A stretch of DNA of 64,000 nucleotides from assembly GCA_030827125.1 (NCBI GenBank), contig JAURFD010000002.1:62001-126000 (forward strand), in the 5' to 3' direction. Shown here piece by piece: positions 1 to 10,955 of this stretch (its first letter is position 1; each line of letters opens with the position of its first letter). The stretch comes from Candidatus Nanopelagicales bacterium. Lineage in GTDB: Bacteria > Actinomycetota > Actinomycetes > S36-B12. The notes under the pieces were generated by a model, which did not search any database, had not been told where the DNA came from, and saw nothing but the letters and a program-made list of their open reading frames with translations. The position numbers and the translations under genes were made by a program.

Positions 1-1295
1 GCGTTCGAGTGGGCCGTGATGGCAACGGGCAAGAGAGGATCGGGCATCACCCAGGGTTCGATGAGCAGGGGATTCTCCGGTGCCGACAGGGTGTCGCCGG
101 TCTCCGCGTGCGCGACCCGCGCGACCACGCCGATCTCCCCGGCCCGGAGTTCCTCCACGGCGTTCACCTGACGACCGAGGGGCAGGGAGATCGAGCCTCC
201 CTTCTCGTCGACATCGTGATCCTCATGTCCGCGATCGGTGAGGAAGTGTCCGGAGACGTGCAGGGTGCTGTCGGCACGCAATGTCCCGGAAAAGACGCGG
301 ACCAGTGACTGCCGCCCGGCGTAGGAGTCCGACCAGGTCTTGATGACCTCGGCGCAAAGAGGGCCGGCGGAATCGCACTGAAGTGGTTCGCGGGGACTGC
401 CGTCGGGGGCCGTTACCGCGGGCGGCTCATGCTCGAGCGGGGACGGGAATCCGCGTACCAGAATCTCCAAGACCTCTTCCATGCCGAAACCGGTGGGTGC
501 GGATGCGGTGAGGAGTGCAGGGAAGAAATGTCCGCGAGCGACCGCGGTTTCCAGATCGCTCACGAGAGTGTCGAAGGCCACGTCCTCGCCGGCGAGGAAG
601 CGCTCCATGAGCGTCTCATCCTCGGACTCGGTGATGATGGCTTCGATGAGCGCGACGCGGGCATCGTCGATGAGGTCCACGTGCTGCGGGTCCGGGTCAC
701 GCTCCATCCGTTGACCGTCGGAGTAGTCATAAATGCGCTGCGATAGCAGGCCGATCAGTCCAGCGACCTGTCCGTCATCGGCGTGCAGCGGCAGGTAGAG
801 CGGTAGCACTCCCTGCCCCTCGCCGAAGAGTTCGTGACACCTCTCGAGAACGCCTTCGGTATCGGCTCGGGCGTTGTCAGTCTTGGTGATGACCACGGCG
901 CGCGGCATGCCGACCGCGGCGCATTCATCCCAGAGCAAACTTGTCGCCGCGTCGACGCCGTCCACCGCGGACACGACGAACAGTGCTGCGTCGGCAGCCC
1001 GAAGTCCGGCCCGGACCTCGCCGACGAAATCTGCGTAGCCGGGAGTGTCGAGAAGGTTGACGCGAACGCCCTGCCATTCCAATGGCACCAGACTCAAGGA
1101 GACCGAGCGACCTTGACGGTGCTCGGCCTCGTCGGTGTCGGACAGGGTGCTGCCCGCTTCGATGGTGCCGGCCCTATTCACCGCTCCGGTGATGAGGGCC
1201 AGGCTCTCGATCAGCATGGTCTTGCCACTGTGACTCGGGCCCACGAGGACGACGTTGCGGATTCGGGAGGGATCAAGAGGGGCGGACTCGGGCAT
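1..1295 (-). CDS. EF-G-like translational GTPase, 3' part cut by window edge (not in the supplied ORF track)
   Basis: Reverse-strand translation from ATG at 1295: MPESAPLDPSRIRNVVLVGPSHSGKTMLIESLALITGAVNRAGTIEAGSTLSDTDEAEHRQGRSVSLSLVPLEWQGVRVNLLDTPGYADFVGEVRAGLRAADAALFVVSAVDGV; P-loop GPSHSGKT, DTPGYADF and TKTD motifs; open to base 1. Confidence 0.9.
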   Translation of the reverse strand, partial: MPESAPLDPSRIRNVVLVGPSHSGKTMLIESLALITGAVNRAGTIEAGSTLSDTDEAEHRQGRSVSLSLVPLEWQGVRVNLLDTPGYADFVGEVRAGLRAADAALFVVSAVDGVDAATSLLWDECAAVGMPRAVVITKTDNARADTEGVLERCHELFGEGQGVLPLYLPLHADDGQVAGLIGLLSQRIYDYSDGQRMERDPDPQHVDLIDDARVALIEAIITESEDETLMERFLAGEDVAFDTLVSDLETAVARGHFFPALLTASAPTGFGMEEVLEILVRGFPSPLEHEPPAVTAPDGSPREPLQCDSAGPLCAEVIKTWSDSYAGRQSLVRVFSGTLRADSTLHVSGHFLTDRGHEDHDVDEKGGSISLPLGRQVNAVEELRAGEIGVVARVAHAETGDTLSAPENPLLIEPWVMPDPLLPVAITAHSN

Positions 1296-1471
1296 CGGGC
1301 CTCCACGTCAGACGTTCTACTCACAAACTGTCGGTCTCCACCTTTCCCGTGCGCCTCGCCGGACGCAAGGGACCTCCGTCACCTGGTCCATGGAGGCCGT
1401 AGCATCGGTGGGCACAACCCGGTCGCCGGAGCGCCTCGAGGCCGGGGGTCCGGTCCAGGCGAGGAGATGCG

Positions 1472-2095
1472 GTGCTCAACAACCCGGCGGCTCGCAAGGT
1501 TTCGACCTTCGTCCTGGAGCCCCTTGCCCGCGGACTGCTCAAACTTCACGTGTCGCCCGACGCTGTCACCGTGGTCGGGACGCTCATCACCTGCACGGCG
1601 GCGCTGGTGTTCTTCCCCCGTGGCGACTTCATCCCCGGCGTACTCATCATCGCGGCGTCGGTCATTGCCGATCTCCTCGACGGGACGATGGCGAGACTGT
1701 CCGGCCGAGCCGGCCCGTGGGGGAACTTCCTCGATGCCACGTTGGACCGGGTTGCCGATGGCTGCGTCTTCGGGGCCCTGGTCCTGTGGTCGGCCGCGTA
1801 CGCCGAGCCGTGGGTCACAGCCGCCGCTCTCACGTGTCTCGTGGGCGGCCAGGTCATCTCGTATGCGAAGGCACGGGCCGAGGCGGTGGGCGCCACGGCC
1901 AACGTGGGCATCGCCGAGCGGGCCGAGCGGCTCATCGTGGTGCTGCTCGCCGCGTTCATTGCCGGGTTCGGTGTGCCGTATGTGCTGCCGGGAGCCCTCG
2001 TGCTGCTTGCTGTCGTCAGCGTGATCACTGTGGTGCAGCGCATCGTGGTGGTTCGCCGCCAGTTGCGTCCGCAGACTCCGCAGGACCGCCCGTGA
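1472..2095 (+). CDS. pgsA: CDP-alcohol phosphatidyltransferase, probable phosphatidylinositol phosphate synthase
   Basis: LDGTMARLSGRAGPWGNFLDATLDRVADG matches the CDP-alcohol phosphotransferase motif; followed by patA and pimA as in other actinobacteria. Confidence 0.9.
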   Translation: MLNNPAARKVSTFVLEPLARGLLKLHVSPDAVTVVGTLITCTAALVFFPRGDFIPGVLIIAASVIADLLDGTMARLSGRAGPWGNFLDATLDRVADGCVFGALVLWSAAYAEPWVTAAALTCLVGGQVISYAKARAEAVGATANVGIAERAERLIVVLLAAFIAGFGVPYVLPGALVLLAVVSVITVVQRIVVVRRQLRPQTPQDRP

Positions 2096-3003
2096 CAAAG
2101 TCCCGCGACCTCACGCTTGCCGATCGTGCCACCGACCTGGGGTTCGGTGTCGGGTGGTCGGCGGCGCGGGCGCTACCCGATCGCGTAGTCGAACGCGCCT
2201 TTCGTCTGGCTGCGGACCGCACGTGGCGTCGACAGGGACCCAGCGTTCGGCAACTCACCGCCAATCTCTCCCGTGTCGTCCCGCCCGAGCGACTGCCCGA
2301 ACTCGACGTCATCGCCCAGGAGGGCGTCCGCCGCTACATGCGCTACTGGAGCGAAGCGTTTCGGTTGCCTGAGTGGAGCCAGCAGCGCGTGGACGAGACC
2401 TTCGAGGTCGTCGAAGGTCTTGATCGACTCGATGCGGCGATGAACGCCGGAAACGGTGCGGTGCTTGCCCTCACCCATTCGGGCAACTGGGATCTCGCCG
2501 GTGCATGGGGCTGCCATCGCTACGGGGGCCTTGTCACCGTGGCCGAACGCCTGAAGCCCGAGAGCCTGTACGACCGCTTCGTCGCCTATCGCGAGTCCCT
2601 CGGCATGGAGATCCTCGCCCTGGGTGACAGCGATGTCCTGCGAGTCCTGACGCGGCGGTTGCGCGAGGGACGACTCGTCCCCCTGTTGGCCGACCGCGAT
2701 CTCGCCCACACGGGAGTCCCGGTGGACTTCTTCGGCGAACGGGCCTCAATGCCGGGGGGACCGGCGGTGCTGTCGCAACTGACCGGAGCGCCGCTCATCC
2801 CGGCGACGCTGTGGTTCGACGGTGACCGGACGGTGGCGCGTATTGGCGAGCCCATCGAGGCCCCTCCGATCGAAGACCGCGGCGAGCGGATAGCGGCGAT
2901 GACGCAGTCCGTGGCGGATGCCTTCGCTGTGGACGTTGCCCGTCACCCGGAGGACTGGCACATGATGCAGCGTCTATGGCACGCGGATCTTGACGGAGCG
3001 TGA
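2092..3003 (+). CDS. phosphatidylinositol mannoside acyltransferase (LPLAT family)
   Basis: GTG start at 2092 overlaps the pgsA stop; LTHSGNWDLAGAW (HxxxxD) lysophospholipid-acyltransferase motif; the listed ORF 1255..3003 is an over-extension. Confidence 0.88.
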   Translation: MTKSRDLTLADRATDLGFGVGWSAARALPDRVVERAFRLAADRTWRRQGPSVRQLTANLSRVVPPERLPELDVIAQEGVRRYMRYWSEAFRLPEWSQQRVDETFEVVEGLDRLDAAMNAGNGAVLALTHSGNWDLAGAWGCHRYGGLVTVAERLKPESLYDRFVAYRESLGMEILALGDSDVLRVLTRRLREGRLVPLLADRDLAHTGVPVDFFGERASMPGGPAVLSQLTGAPLIPATLWFDGDRTVARIGEPIEAPPIEDRGERIAAMTQSVADAFAVDVARHPEDWHMMQRLWHADLDGA

Positions 3004-4175
3004 CGTTGAAGATCGGCATCGTGTGCCCCTACTCCTGGGACTCGCCGGGCGGCGTCCAAGCCCACGTACGCGATCAGGCCGAGACCCTGATCGCTGGGGG
3101 CCACGACGTCAGCGTGCTGACGCCGGTGGAGGATCCGACTCATCTTCCTCCCTATGCCGTGGATGGCGGCCGCCCCCGTGCGGTGCCATACAACGGATCG
3201 GTGGCTCGCCTCACGATGGGAGTGAAGGCCACCGCGCGCGTACGTCGATGGATTCGGGAGGGCGATTTCGATGTGCTTCATGTCCACGAGCCCCTCGCGC
3301 CCTCGCTCGGAGTTCTCGCGTGTTGGGCTGCGCGAGGTCCCATCGTGGCGACCGTGCACTCATCCATCGAACGCTCGCGGGCATTGGCGACCGGCTACTA
3401 CGTCGCACAAACGGCACTGGAGAAAATCAACGCGATCATCGCGGTGAGTGAGCATGCTCGCCGCACCATCGTTGATCACCTCGGCGCCGACGCGGTTCTC
3501 ATCCCCAACGGCGTTCGGGTGGACACCTTCCGGGAAGCGGCCCCGTTGCGGCGCTGGGCCGGTCCCAGTGTCATGTTCCTGGGACGCATGGACGAACCAC
3601 GCAAGGGACTGCCCATCCTGCTCACGGCATTCGCCGAGGTCCGTCAGCGCATCCCCAAGGTCACGCTCATCCTGGTGGGCCCAGGCGATCCCGATGAGGT
3701 CCTTGCCGGGGTGCCAGCTGCCGTTCGCGAGGGAATCGTCTGCCTCGGCCGAGTCAGCGAAGACGAGAAGGCGCGGGCCTTGGCCAGCGCCGACCTGTAC
3801 GTGGCGCCCAATACCGGTGGTGAGTCCTTCGGCATCGTGCTTCTCGAAGCCATGGCGGCCGGGGCGCCTGTGGTGGCGAGCGATCTCGAGGCCTTTGACC
3901 ATGTGCTCGACAACGGACGCGCCGGTCGCTTGTTCCCAGTCGGTGACGCCTCAGCCCTCGCCCACGCGATTATCGACCTGATTGACGATCCTGCCGAGCG
4001 AGCGCAACTGCGGGACATCGGTCGGCAGCGTGCCGAACTGTACGACTGGCCGCGCGTGGCTCGTGACATCCTCGATGTCTACGCGAGCGTGACCGCGGGT
4101 CAAGGGCCGGTCACGGAGGATCTACGGGGCCAGATCGTCGGGCGCTGGGCCGGTCGCCGTCGGGAGGCGCCGTAA
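3000..4175 (+). CDS. pimA: GT4 phosphatidyl-myo-inositol mannosyltransferase
   Basis: MTLKIGIVCPYSWDSPGGVQAHVRDQAETL and EPRKGLPILLTAF; overlaps the preceding acyltransferase gene. Confidence 0.92.
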   Translation: MTLKIGIVCPYSWDSPGGVQAHVRDQAETLIAGGHDVSVLTPVEDPTHLPPYAVDGGRPRAVPYNGSVARLTMGVKATARVRRWIREGDFDVLHVHEPLAPSLGVLACWAARGPIVATVHSSIERSRALATGYYVAQTALEKINAIIAVSEHARRTIVDHLGADAVLIPNGVRVDTFREAAPLRRWAGPSVMFLGRMDEPRKGLPILLTAFAEVRQRIPKVTLILVGPGDPDEVLAGVPAAVREGIVCLGRVSEDEKARALASADLYVAPNTGGESFGIVLLEAMAAGAPVVASDLEAFDHVLDNGRAGRLFPVGDASALAHAIIDLIDDPAERAQLRDIGRQRAELYDWPRVARDILDVYASVTAGQGPVTEDLRGQIVGRWAGRRREAP

Positions 4176-4191
4176 TGGTCAGGGTGAGCCG

Positions 4192-4740
4192 ATGAGTTGG
4201 TGGTGGGTCGTGATCATCGTGTCCGGGGTGGTGCTCGTGGCGCTCTACCTCAGCATGACGGCGGGTCGTCTCGACGCCCTGCACCGGCGAATCGATGCGG
4301 CGAGCCATGCGCTCGATGTGCAGCTGCTCCGCCGGTCCGCACTGACCTCGGATCTGGCGTCGTCGGGACTGTTCGACCCGGCGACGACCGTGGTTCTGGC
4401 GGCCAGTGCCCACGCGGCCCGCGCGGTCGATGTGACCGACCCGGTGGCGCGAGGGCTGGCGGAGAGCGACCTGACGCGGGTGTTGATGGAGGTCCTGCCA
4501 GACGAGGCCGAAGTGGCGGAATTGCGGCACTCCCCAGAGGCTTGCGCGATGCTGGACGAACTGTCCAGCACCTGCACCCGGGTCCAACTGTCGCGGCGGT
4601 TCCACAACGATGCGGTGCGCGCCTGCCGACAGGTGCGCCGACACCGGGCGGTCCGGTGGTTCAGGCTCGCCGGGCACACGCCTTGGCCGCACACGATGGA
4701 AATGGACGACACGCCGCCGAGCGCGCTCACTGATCGCTAG
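4192..4740 (+). CDS. conserved hypothetical membrane-anchored protein
   Basis: Single N-terminal TM (WWWVVIIVSGVVLVALYLSM) plus helical region; same position as a conserved small membrane protein after pimA in actinobacteria. Confidence 0.7.
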   Translation: MSWWWVVIIVSGVVLVALYLSMTAGRLDALHRRIDAASHALDVQLLRRSALTSDLASSGLFDPATTVVLAASAHAARAVDVTDPVARGLAESDLTRVLMEVLPDEAEVAELRHSPEACAMLDELSSTCTRVQLSRRFHNDAVRACRQVRRHRAVRWFRLAGHTPWPHTMEMDDTPPSALTDR

Positions 4741-4764
4741 GCCCTGGCGACGTACCGTGTATGG

Positions 4765-5850
4765 ATGCCCAGCCGCGTCCCCCTTGCTCGTCCGGTTCTC
4801 CTGACCGCCGCGCTCGTGTCCGCCGCGCTCGTGTCGGCCGCCTGCTCCGGCGGGGATGCGGCCCCCGTCGCGACCAGCGCGTCAGCAACGCCGACGCCGT
4901 CTGCCTCCGCGACGCCCACGCCATCCCCGATGCCCCTGCCGACGCAGTCGACGTCGCCGTACGGCATTCCTGCCGGGGCCTCGCCGTTCTCCGGTCTCCC
5001 CGGTGGAGCCGGCAAGCCGGTGTTGGCCATCAAGGTCGACAACACGCGAGCGGCCCAGCCCCATGCGGGGCTGCAGTCGGCGGACCTCATCTACGTGGAG
5101 GAGGTGGAGTGGGATCTCACGCGCTTGATGGCGATCTTCAACTCCACACTTCCGCCGGAGATCGGGCCGGTGCGTTCGGCGCGCATCAGTGACATTGACA
5201 TCCTCGCTCAGTTTGGTCGCATTGCCTTTAGCAACTCCGGCATGCAGTCCAAACTCAAGCCCTACATCGCACAGGCGAATCTTTACGACGTGTCCGCAGA
5301 GCGCATCTACGACGCGTTCCGCAACGATCCCGGCCGTCCAGCGCCGGTCGACCACATGGCCGATCCGGTCGCCTTGCTCGCCGCAGCTCCGGATACCGCC
5401 AAGGCACAGGACATCGGATTGGTGTTCTCGGAAGAGCCTCCGGCGGGAGGCAAGGCCGTCACCAAGGTGACCGCTACCTGGCCCTCCTCGGAGGTGTCGT
5501 TCACCTGGGACCCGGACGCCGGCAACTTCATCGTGGGCCTCAATGGGGAGGAGTCCCGCACCACCGAGGGCGGTCCGCTGAGGGCCGCCACCGCGGTGAT
5601 CCAGTCGGTGGCGCAATCGGATTCGGGATTCGGTGACCGGTACGGCGGCCGAACACCCTTCGTGGAGTCCGTGGGCAGCGGAGCGGCCATCGTTCTTCGG
5701 GATGGGCGGCTGTGGTCGGTGACCTGGGAGCGTCCTGATCTGGCGAGCGGCACTACGTTCACGCTGCCGGATGGCAGCCCGATGCCGTTTGCGATCGGCC
5801 AGGAGTGGATCGTCATGCTCGACAAGGCGCGCAAGCCCGTCGTCAAGTGA
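4765..5850 (+). CDS. DUF3048-type lipoprotein
   Basis: Lipobox-like SAACSGG after signal peptide; IEGPVRSAR-like segment IGPVRSARISDIDILAQFG and ADLIYVEEVEWDLTRLMAIF typical of DUF3048. Confidence 0.82.
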   Translation: MPSRVPLARPVLLTAALVSAALVSAACSGGDAAPVATSASATPTPSASATPTPSPMPLPTQSTSPYGIPAGASPFSGLPGGAGKPVLAIKVDNTRAAQPHAGLQSADLIYVEEVEWDLTRLMAIFNSTLPPEIGPVRSARISDIDILAQFGRIAFSNSGMQSKLKPYIAQANLYDVSAERIYDAFRNDPGRPAPVDHMADPVALLAAAPDTAKAQDIGLVFSEEPPAGGKAVTKVTATWPSSEVSFTWDPDAGNFIVGLNGEESRTTEGGPLRAATAVIQSVAQSDSGFGDRYGGRTPFVESVGSGAAIVLRDGRLWSVTWERPDLASGTTFTLPDGSPMPFAIGQEWIVMLDKARKPVVK

Positions 5851-5968
5851 TCGCGGCCTCCTGAGGTGCTCCACCTCTAGGGCTGTCCCCGCGGCGCGCC
5901 GGGACGGCGGCCCCCGACTACGATGAGGCCAACATCCCGTCCGGGCCCGTCTTGCTTGAGAGGTCATC

Positions 5969-6868
5969 GTGTCCGATCACACCAGTCCTGCCACCGGCAC
6001 CACTCGCGTCAAGCGGGGAATGGCCGAGATGCTCAAGGGCGGCGTCATCATGGATGTCGTCACTCCCGAGCAGGCGAAGATCGCCGAGGATGCTGGCGCG
6101 GTGGCCGTCATGGCTCTGGAGCGCGTTCCGGCCGACATTCGGGCCCAGGGTGGCGTCGCGCGTATGTCCGATCCCGACATGATCGATGGAATCGTCAACA
6201 CGGTCACAATCCCCGTCATGGCCAAGGCGCGCATCGGACACTTCGCCGAGGCGCAGGTCTTGGAATCTCTGGGGGTCGACTACATCGACGAGTCCGAGGT
6301 GCTGACACCGGCGGACTACTCCAATCACATCGACAAGTGGCGATTTACGGTGCCCTTCGTCTGCGGTGCCACGAATCTCGGCGAAGCGCTGCGCCGGATC
6401 ACCGAGGGCGCGGCCATGATCCGGTCCAAGGGCGAGGCGGGCACCGGTGATGTCTCCAACGCCGTCACTCACATGCGGCGCATCCGCGACGAGGTGCGTC
6501 GGCTGTCCTCCATGCCCGAAGATGAGCTCTACGTCGCCGCCAAGGAACTGCAAGCGCCGTACGACCTGGTGGTTGAGGTCGCCCGCGCCGGCAAGCTCCC
6601 GGTGGTGCTTTTCACCGCCGGAGGCATCGCCACGCCGGCCGATGCGGCGATGATGATGCAACTCGGTGCCGAGGGTGTCTTCGTGGGCTCGGGCATCTTC
6701 AAGTCCGGAGACCCGGTCAAGCGGGCCGAGGCGATCGTTCAGGCCACGCGCCACTACGACAACCCCGATCTCGTGGCCAAGGTCTCGCGTGGCCTCGGTG
6801 AAGCCATGGTGGGTATCAACGTCGCGGACATTCCGGTCCATCACCGGCTCGAAGACCGCGGCTGGTGA
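5969..6868 (+). CDS. pdxS: pyridoxal 5'-phosphate synthase lyase subunit
   Basis: [45 protein letters not shown]; highly conserved family; followed by pdxT. Confidence 0.98.
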   Translation: MSDHTSPATGTTRVKRGMAEMLKGGVIMDVVTPEQAKIAEDAGAVAVMALERVPADIRAQGGVARMSDPDMIDGIVNTVTIPVMAKARIGHFAEAQVLESLGVDYIDESEVLTPADYSNHIDKWRFTVPFVCGATNLGEALRRITEGAAMIRSKGEAGTGDVSNAVTHMRRIRDEVRRLSSMPEDELYVAAKELQAPYDLVVEVARAGKLPVVLFTAGGIATPADAAMMMQLGAEGVFVGSGIFKSGDPVKRAEAIVQATRHYDNPDLVAKVSRGLGEAMVGINVADIPVHHRLEDRGW

Positions 6869-7470
6869 CCACGGGCCCCACTATTGGCGTTCTCGCCGTC
6901 CAGGGAGACGTGCGCGAACATCTGCGGGCCCTGAGCGATGTGGGCGCGGTAGCAGTTCCCGTGGGCGACCCCGACGAGTTGGCGGCCGTACGGGGGCTGG
7001 TGATTCCCGGCGGCGAGTCGACAACGATCTCCAAGTTGATCGTCCGCGACGGCCTTCTCGCGCCTCTGCGCGCGGCCCGGGCTGACGGAATGCCCATGTA
7101 CGGGTCCTGCGCCGGCATGATCATGCTGGCTGATGACGTGCTGGACGGCCGCCCCGATCATGAAGGCATCGGTGGACTTGCCGTCACGGTGCGACGGAAC
7201 GCCTTTGGACGCCAGGTGGACTCCTTCGAAGCCTCCGTTTCCGTGCAGGGGCTCGAGGGTCCGGACTTCCCGGCGGTGTTCATTCGCGCTCCCTGGGTCG
7301 AGTCCGCGGGGGAGCAGGTCGACGTGCTGGCCCGGATCGAGCGCGGCGCAGTCGATAGCATCGTGGCCGTGAGACAGGGTGCGTTGCTCGCCACGTCGTT
7401 CCATCCGGAACTCACCGGCGATCACCGGATCCACGAGATGTTCCTTTCGATCGTGAGGCAGGTGTCATGA
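6865..7470 (+). CDS. pdxT: pyridoxal 5'-phosphate synthase glutaminase subunit
   Basis: [37 protein letters not shown]. Confidence 0.97.
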   Translation: MTTGPTIGVLAVQGDVREHLRALSDVGAVAVPVGDPDELAAVRGLVIPGGESTTISKLIVRDGLLAPLRAARADGMPMYGSCAGMIMLADDVLDGRPDHEGIGGLAVTVRRNAFGRQVDSFEASVSVQGLEGPDFPAVFIRAPWVESAGEQVDVLARIERGAVDSIVAVRQGALLATSFHPELTGDHRIHEMFLSIVRQVS

Positions 7471-8222
7471 GCGGCCACTCCAAGTGGGCGACGACCAAGC
7501 ACAAGAAGGCCGTTATCGACGCGCGCCGCGGCAAGCTCTTCGCTCGGCTCATCAAGAACATCGAGGTCGCCGCCCGTCAAGGTGGAGGCGATCCGGCCGG
7601 CAATCCCACCCTGTACGACGCCATCCAAAAGGCGCGCAAGAGCTCGGTGCCGCTCGACAACATTGAGCGCGCGGTCAAGCGCGGCTCAGGAGCGGAGTCC
7701 GGAGGCGCTGACTGGCAGACCATCATGTACGAGGGCTACGGCCCGAATGGTGTCGCCGTCCTCGTCGAATGTCTCACCGACAACCGCAACCGCGCAGCAT
7801 CCGAAGTGCGAGTTGCCATGACTCGCAACGGCGGCAATATGGCCGACCCAGGCTCGGTGTCGTACCTCTTCAGTCGCAAGGGTGTCGTCATGGTCCCCGC
7901 AGCGGATGGAGTGGATGAAGACACCATTCTCGACGCGGTGCTCGAGGCGGGTGCCGAAGAGGTGAACGATCTCGGGGAGTCTTTCGAAATCCTCAGCGAG
8001 GCCGGCGATGTCGTGGCGGTTCGCACGGCACTGCAGGACGCAGGGATCGACTACGACTCGGCCGAGTCAAGTTTTGTGGCGAGCGTGCAAGTCCCCGTCG
8101 ACGTTGACGGCGCCCGCAAGGTCTTCCGCCTCGTCGAGGCACTCGAAGACAGCGATGATGTCCAGAACGTCTACACCAACGTCGATGTCAGCGATGAGGT
8201 CCTCGCACTCCTCGACGATTGA
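7467..8222 (+). CDS. YebC/PmpR-family regulatory/translation protein
   Basis: [37 protein letters not shown]. Confidence 0.97.
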   Translation: MSGHSKWATTKHKKAVIDARRGKLFARLIKNIEVAARQGGGDPAGNPTLYDAIQKARKSSVPLDNIERAVKRGSGAESGGADWQTIMYEGYGPNGVAVLVECLTDNRNRAASEVRVAMTRNGGNMADPGSVSYLFSRKGVVMVPAADGVDEDTILDAVLEAGAEEVNDLGESFEILSEAGDVVAVRTALQDAGIDYDSAESSFVASVQVPVDVDGARKVFRLVEALEDSDDVQNVYTNVDVSDEVLALLDD

Positions 8223-8235
8223 CCTGGGAGGAACC

Positions 8236-9705
8236 ATGGCCGACGCCACCGGGAGGCAACTGACCGGCTGGGATGCCGCTACCTGGCGGACGGCAGCCAG
8301 CGATCCGCACCTGCGCTCCACCGTGGTGGCCCTCGTGCTCCTGGATGGCGCCCCCTCATGGGAGCGGCTACGGGCGCGGGTGGAACGTCTTACCCGCATC
8401 GTTCCGGTCCTGCGGCAACGACCGCTGCGCGGACTCTTTGGTGTGTCGTCTCCGCGCATGGCGGTGGATCCTGACTTCGATCTCGACCTACACCTTCGCC
8501 GAATGCGCTTGGCCGGCGACGGATCGTGGGCGGAATTGCTCAACGAAGCGCGTCGGATGAGCCTGACGGACTTCGACCGTGATCGCCCGCTGTGGGAGCT
8601 CGTCCTCATCGAAGGTCTGGAGGGGGGGCGCTCCGCCCTGGTCCTGAAGTTGCACCACGCAATCGCTGACGGCCAGGCGACCGTGCTCATCGGCCTGAAC
8701 CTCGTGGAGCTCAGCGCCGACCCCAACCCTGACGAGGATTCCGGGCCCGATGCTCCGGACGCGCTCTTTGCCGCGGCACATGAGGTGAGCCTTGCGGACA
8801 TCGCTGACAACGTGAGGCGGGGGATTGGCGCAGCCGAGCAGGCGGCCGAGACCCTGCTCAACTTCGCCAAGGGAAGCGTGACTGATCCGGTATCCACCTG
8901 GCAGTCGGCGGCGGAGACGCTCATGTCCGTGAGCCGCTTCACCGCGATGCCGGACGGTCCGCTGTCGCCGCTGCTCACCCAGCGGGGGACGACGTACCGC
9001 TTTGCCGGCTTTGACCTTCCCTTCAATGGGCTGCGCGGTGCCGCGAAGAGCCGGGGCCGCAGTGTCAATGACGCGTTCATGGCGGCGGTCGGTCTCGGCT
9101 TCGAGCGCTACCACGTGCGGCACGGCATGGTGGCTGACGAGTTGCGCTTCAACGTTCCGATCAGCCTTCGTGGTGATGCGGGCGACACGTCGGGTCAGGC
9201 CGCCAACGCGGTCACCATTGCCCGATTTGCTCTGCCCGTTGCTGGCCTCTCCGTCGACGAGCGCATGGCCACCGCGCATGAGGCGGTCGAGCATTGGCGA
9301 GATGAGCCGGCGCTGCGCCTGGCCAATCCCCTCGCCGAGGTGAGTTGGCTCATTCCGGTACCGGTTCTGGCGCAGGCGGCCCTGGCCAGTGATGTCACGA
9401 CGAGCAATGTGCCCGGACCCCCCATCCCGCTCTACGTCGCCGGAGAGCGGATCGTCGGGATGTATCCGCTCGTGGCGACCATCGGCGCAGCCGCCAACGT
9501 CACGATGGTGACCTACGACGGTTCGGCGTTTGTCGGCCTGGCGGCCGACGAGCGCGCCGTCCCGGACCTCGACGCTCTCGTTGCCGATCTGCGCTCGGGC
9601 TTTGCCACGGTGACCGGCGAGCCGGTCGGGGCGGCCGATCCACTGGTCGAGCCGGGAGCCCAGGACGGCACGCCGAAGGCGCGCGCGGTGCGCGAGGCGG
9701 GCTGA
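8236..9705 (+). CDS. wax ester synthase / diacylglycerol acyltransferase (WS/DGAT)
   Basis: HHxxxDG active-site motif in LKLHHAIADGQATV; DLHLRRMRLAGDGS; ATG at 8236 (listed ORF over-extends upstream). Confidence 0.92.
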   Translation: MADATGRQLTGWDAATWRTAASDPHLRSTVVALVLLDGAPSWERLRARVERLTRIVPVLRQRPLRGLFGVSSPRMAVDPDFDLDLHLRRMRLAGDGSWAELLNEARRMSLTDFDRDRPLWELVLIEGLEGGRSALVLKLHHAIADGQATVLIGLNLVELSADPNPDEDSGPDAPDALFAAAHEVSLADIADNVRRGIGAAEQAAETLLNFAKGSVTDPVSTWQSAAETLMSVSRFTAMPDGPLSPLLTQRGTTYRFAGFDLPFNGLRGAAKSRGRSVNDAFMAAVGLGFERYHVRHGMVADELRFNVPISLRGDAGDTSGQAANAVTIARFALPVAGLSVDERMATAHEAVEHWRDEPALRLANPLAEVSWLIPVPVLAQAALASDVTTSNVPGPPIPLYVAGERIVGMYPLVATIGAAANVTMVTYDGSAFVGLAADERAVPDLDALVADLRSGFATVTGEPVGAADPLVEPGAQDGTPKARAVREAG

Positions 9706-9729
9706 CGGGGGCAGTAGCCTTTCGCACAG

Positions 9730-10365
9730 GTGTTCGTATCCTCGATATACGGGGAGCTGATCCGCGGAGGCAAGGAGGCGGGATTGCGCGTCATGGGCGT
9801 CGATCCGGGCCTCACCCGGTGTGGTGTGGGGGTCGTTGAGGGCGTCCCAGGTCGGCCGCTGACCCTCATCGGAGTCACCGTGGTCCGAACCCCGGCCACC
9901 GATCGCCTCGACGCGCGGCTCACCGCACTCGACGAGCAGATCGGGGCTCTGGTCGACCAGTACCAACCCGAAGCCCTCGCGGTGGAGCGTGTCTTCAGCC
10001 AACACAATGTCCGCACCGTGATGGGGACCGCCCAAGCGGGTGCGGTAGCGATCCTGGCCGCTGGACGACGGGGAATTCCGGTCACGCTGCGAACGCCGAG
10101 CGAGGTGAAGGCAGCGATCACCGGCAGCGGCCGCGCGGACAAGGCTCAGATCACGGCGATGATCTCCCGACTCTTGCGGTTGTCCGCGCCGGTCAAGCCG
10201 CCAGACGCGGCCGACGCGCTCGCTCTTGCCATCACCGAGATCTGGCGCGGCGGGGCCGAGGCCCGCATCGCCGCGGCCATGTCGTCGTCTTCTTCGCAGT
10301 TACCGCTGGCAAATCGCCCACAAAACCGCCGGAACCGCAAGGAAGACGTGGAGGCGGGGCGGTGA
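9730..10365 (+). CDS. ruvC: Holliday junction resolvase RuvC (start may be 9784 or 9793)
   Basis: [41 protein letters not shown]. Confidence 0.96.
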   Translation: MFVSSIYGELIRGGKEAGLRVMGVDPGLTRCGVGVVEGVPGRPLTLIGVTVVRTPATDRLDARLTALDEQIGALVDQYQPEALAVERVFSQHNVRTVMGTAQAGAVAILAAGRRGIPVTLRTPSEVKAAITGSGRADKAQITAMISRLLRLSAPVKPPDAADALALAITEIWRGGAEARIAAAMSSSSSQLPLANRPQNRRNRKEDVEAGR

Positions 10366-10955
10366 TTGCGTCGTTGCGGGGCACCGTCCTGCGCGCTGGC
10401 CCATCCGAGGTGGTTCTCGAGGTCGGCGGGGTCGGCATGATCGTCATGTGTACGCCGCAGACCGCGCTCGGTTTGCGCACCGGACAGGTCGCCACCCTCC
10501 AGACGTCACTCGTGGTGCGCGAGGAGTCTTTGACCCTCTACGGCTTCGACGATGTGGAACAGCGAGAGATCTTCGAGGCGGTGCAGACCGTCAGCGGCAT
10601 CGGTCCGCGGATCGCCCTGGCGATGCTCGCCACGCTCACCCCAGAGCAGATCCGGCGGGCTATCGCTCACGAGGATATTGCTGCGCTCACCAAGGTTTCC
10701 GGCATCGGTCGCAAGGGCGCCGAACGCCTCGCGCTGGAGCTTCGTGATCGCCTCGCGCCACCGGTGGCGGCTGATGGCTCGTCAACCGTGGGTGCAACTG
10801 GCTGGCAAGAGACGGTCCGCGAGGGCCTTGAATCCCTGGGATGGTCGCGCCGTGAGGCCGAGGCGGCGGTCGCCGTCGTTGCGCCGGAGGCCGGCGATGA
10901 CCCAGACGTCGCCGCGCTTCTGCGTTCGGCCCTGCGCAGTCTGGATCGGCGATGA
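10362..10955 (+). CDS. ruvA: Holliday junction branch migration protein RuvA
   Basis: [26 protein letters not shown] helix-hairpin-helix; between ruvC and ruvB. Confidence 0.97.
   Translation: MIASLRGTVLRAGPSEVVLEVGGVGMIVMCTPQTALGLRTGQVATLQTSLVVREESLTLYGFDDVEQREIFEAVQTVSGIGPRIALAMLATLTPEQIRRAIAHEDIAALTKVSGIGRKGAERLALELRDRLAPPVAADGSSTVGATGWQETVREGLESLGWSRREAEAAVAVVAPEAGDDPDVAALLRSALRSLDRR

Noticed and set aside
834-2024. 396-aa plus-strand ORF
   Set aside because: Antisense to the EF-G-like gene and out of frame with pgsA; typical high-GC shadow ORF with no recognisable domain.
5863-5877. Short hairpin GAGGTG-CTC-CACCTC after the DUF3048 gene
   Set aside because: Only 6-bp arms with no T-tract; too weak to call a terminator.
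8488-10035. 515-aa minus-strand ORF
   Set aside because: Shadow of WS/DGAT and ruvC; Arg/His/Gly-rich composition and no domain.
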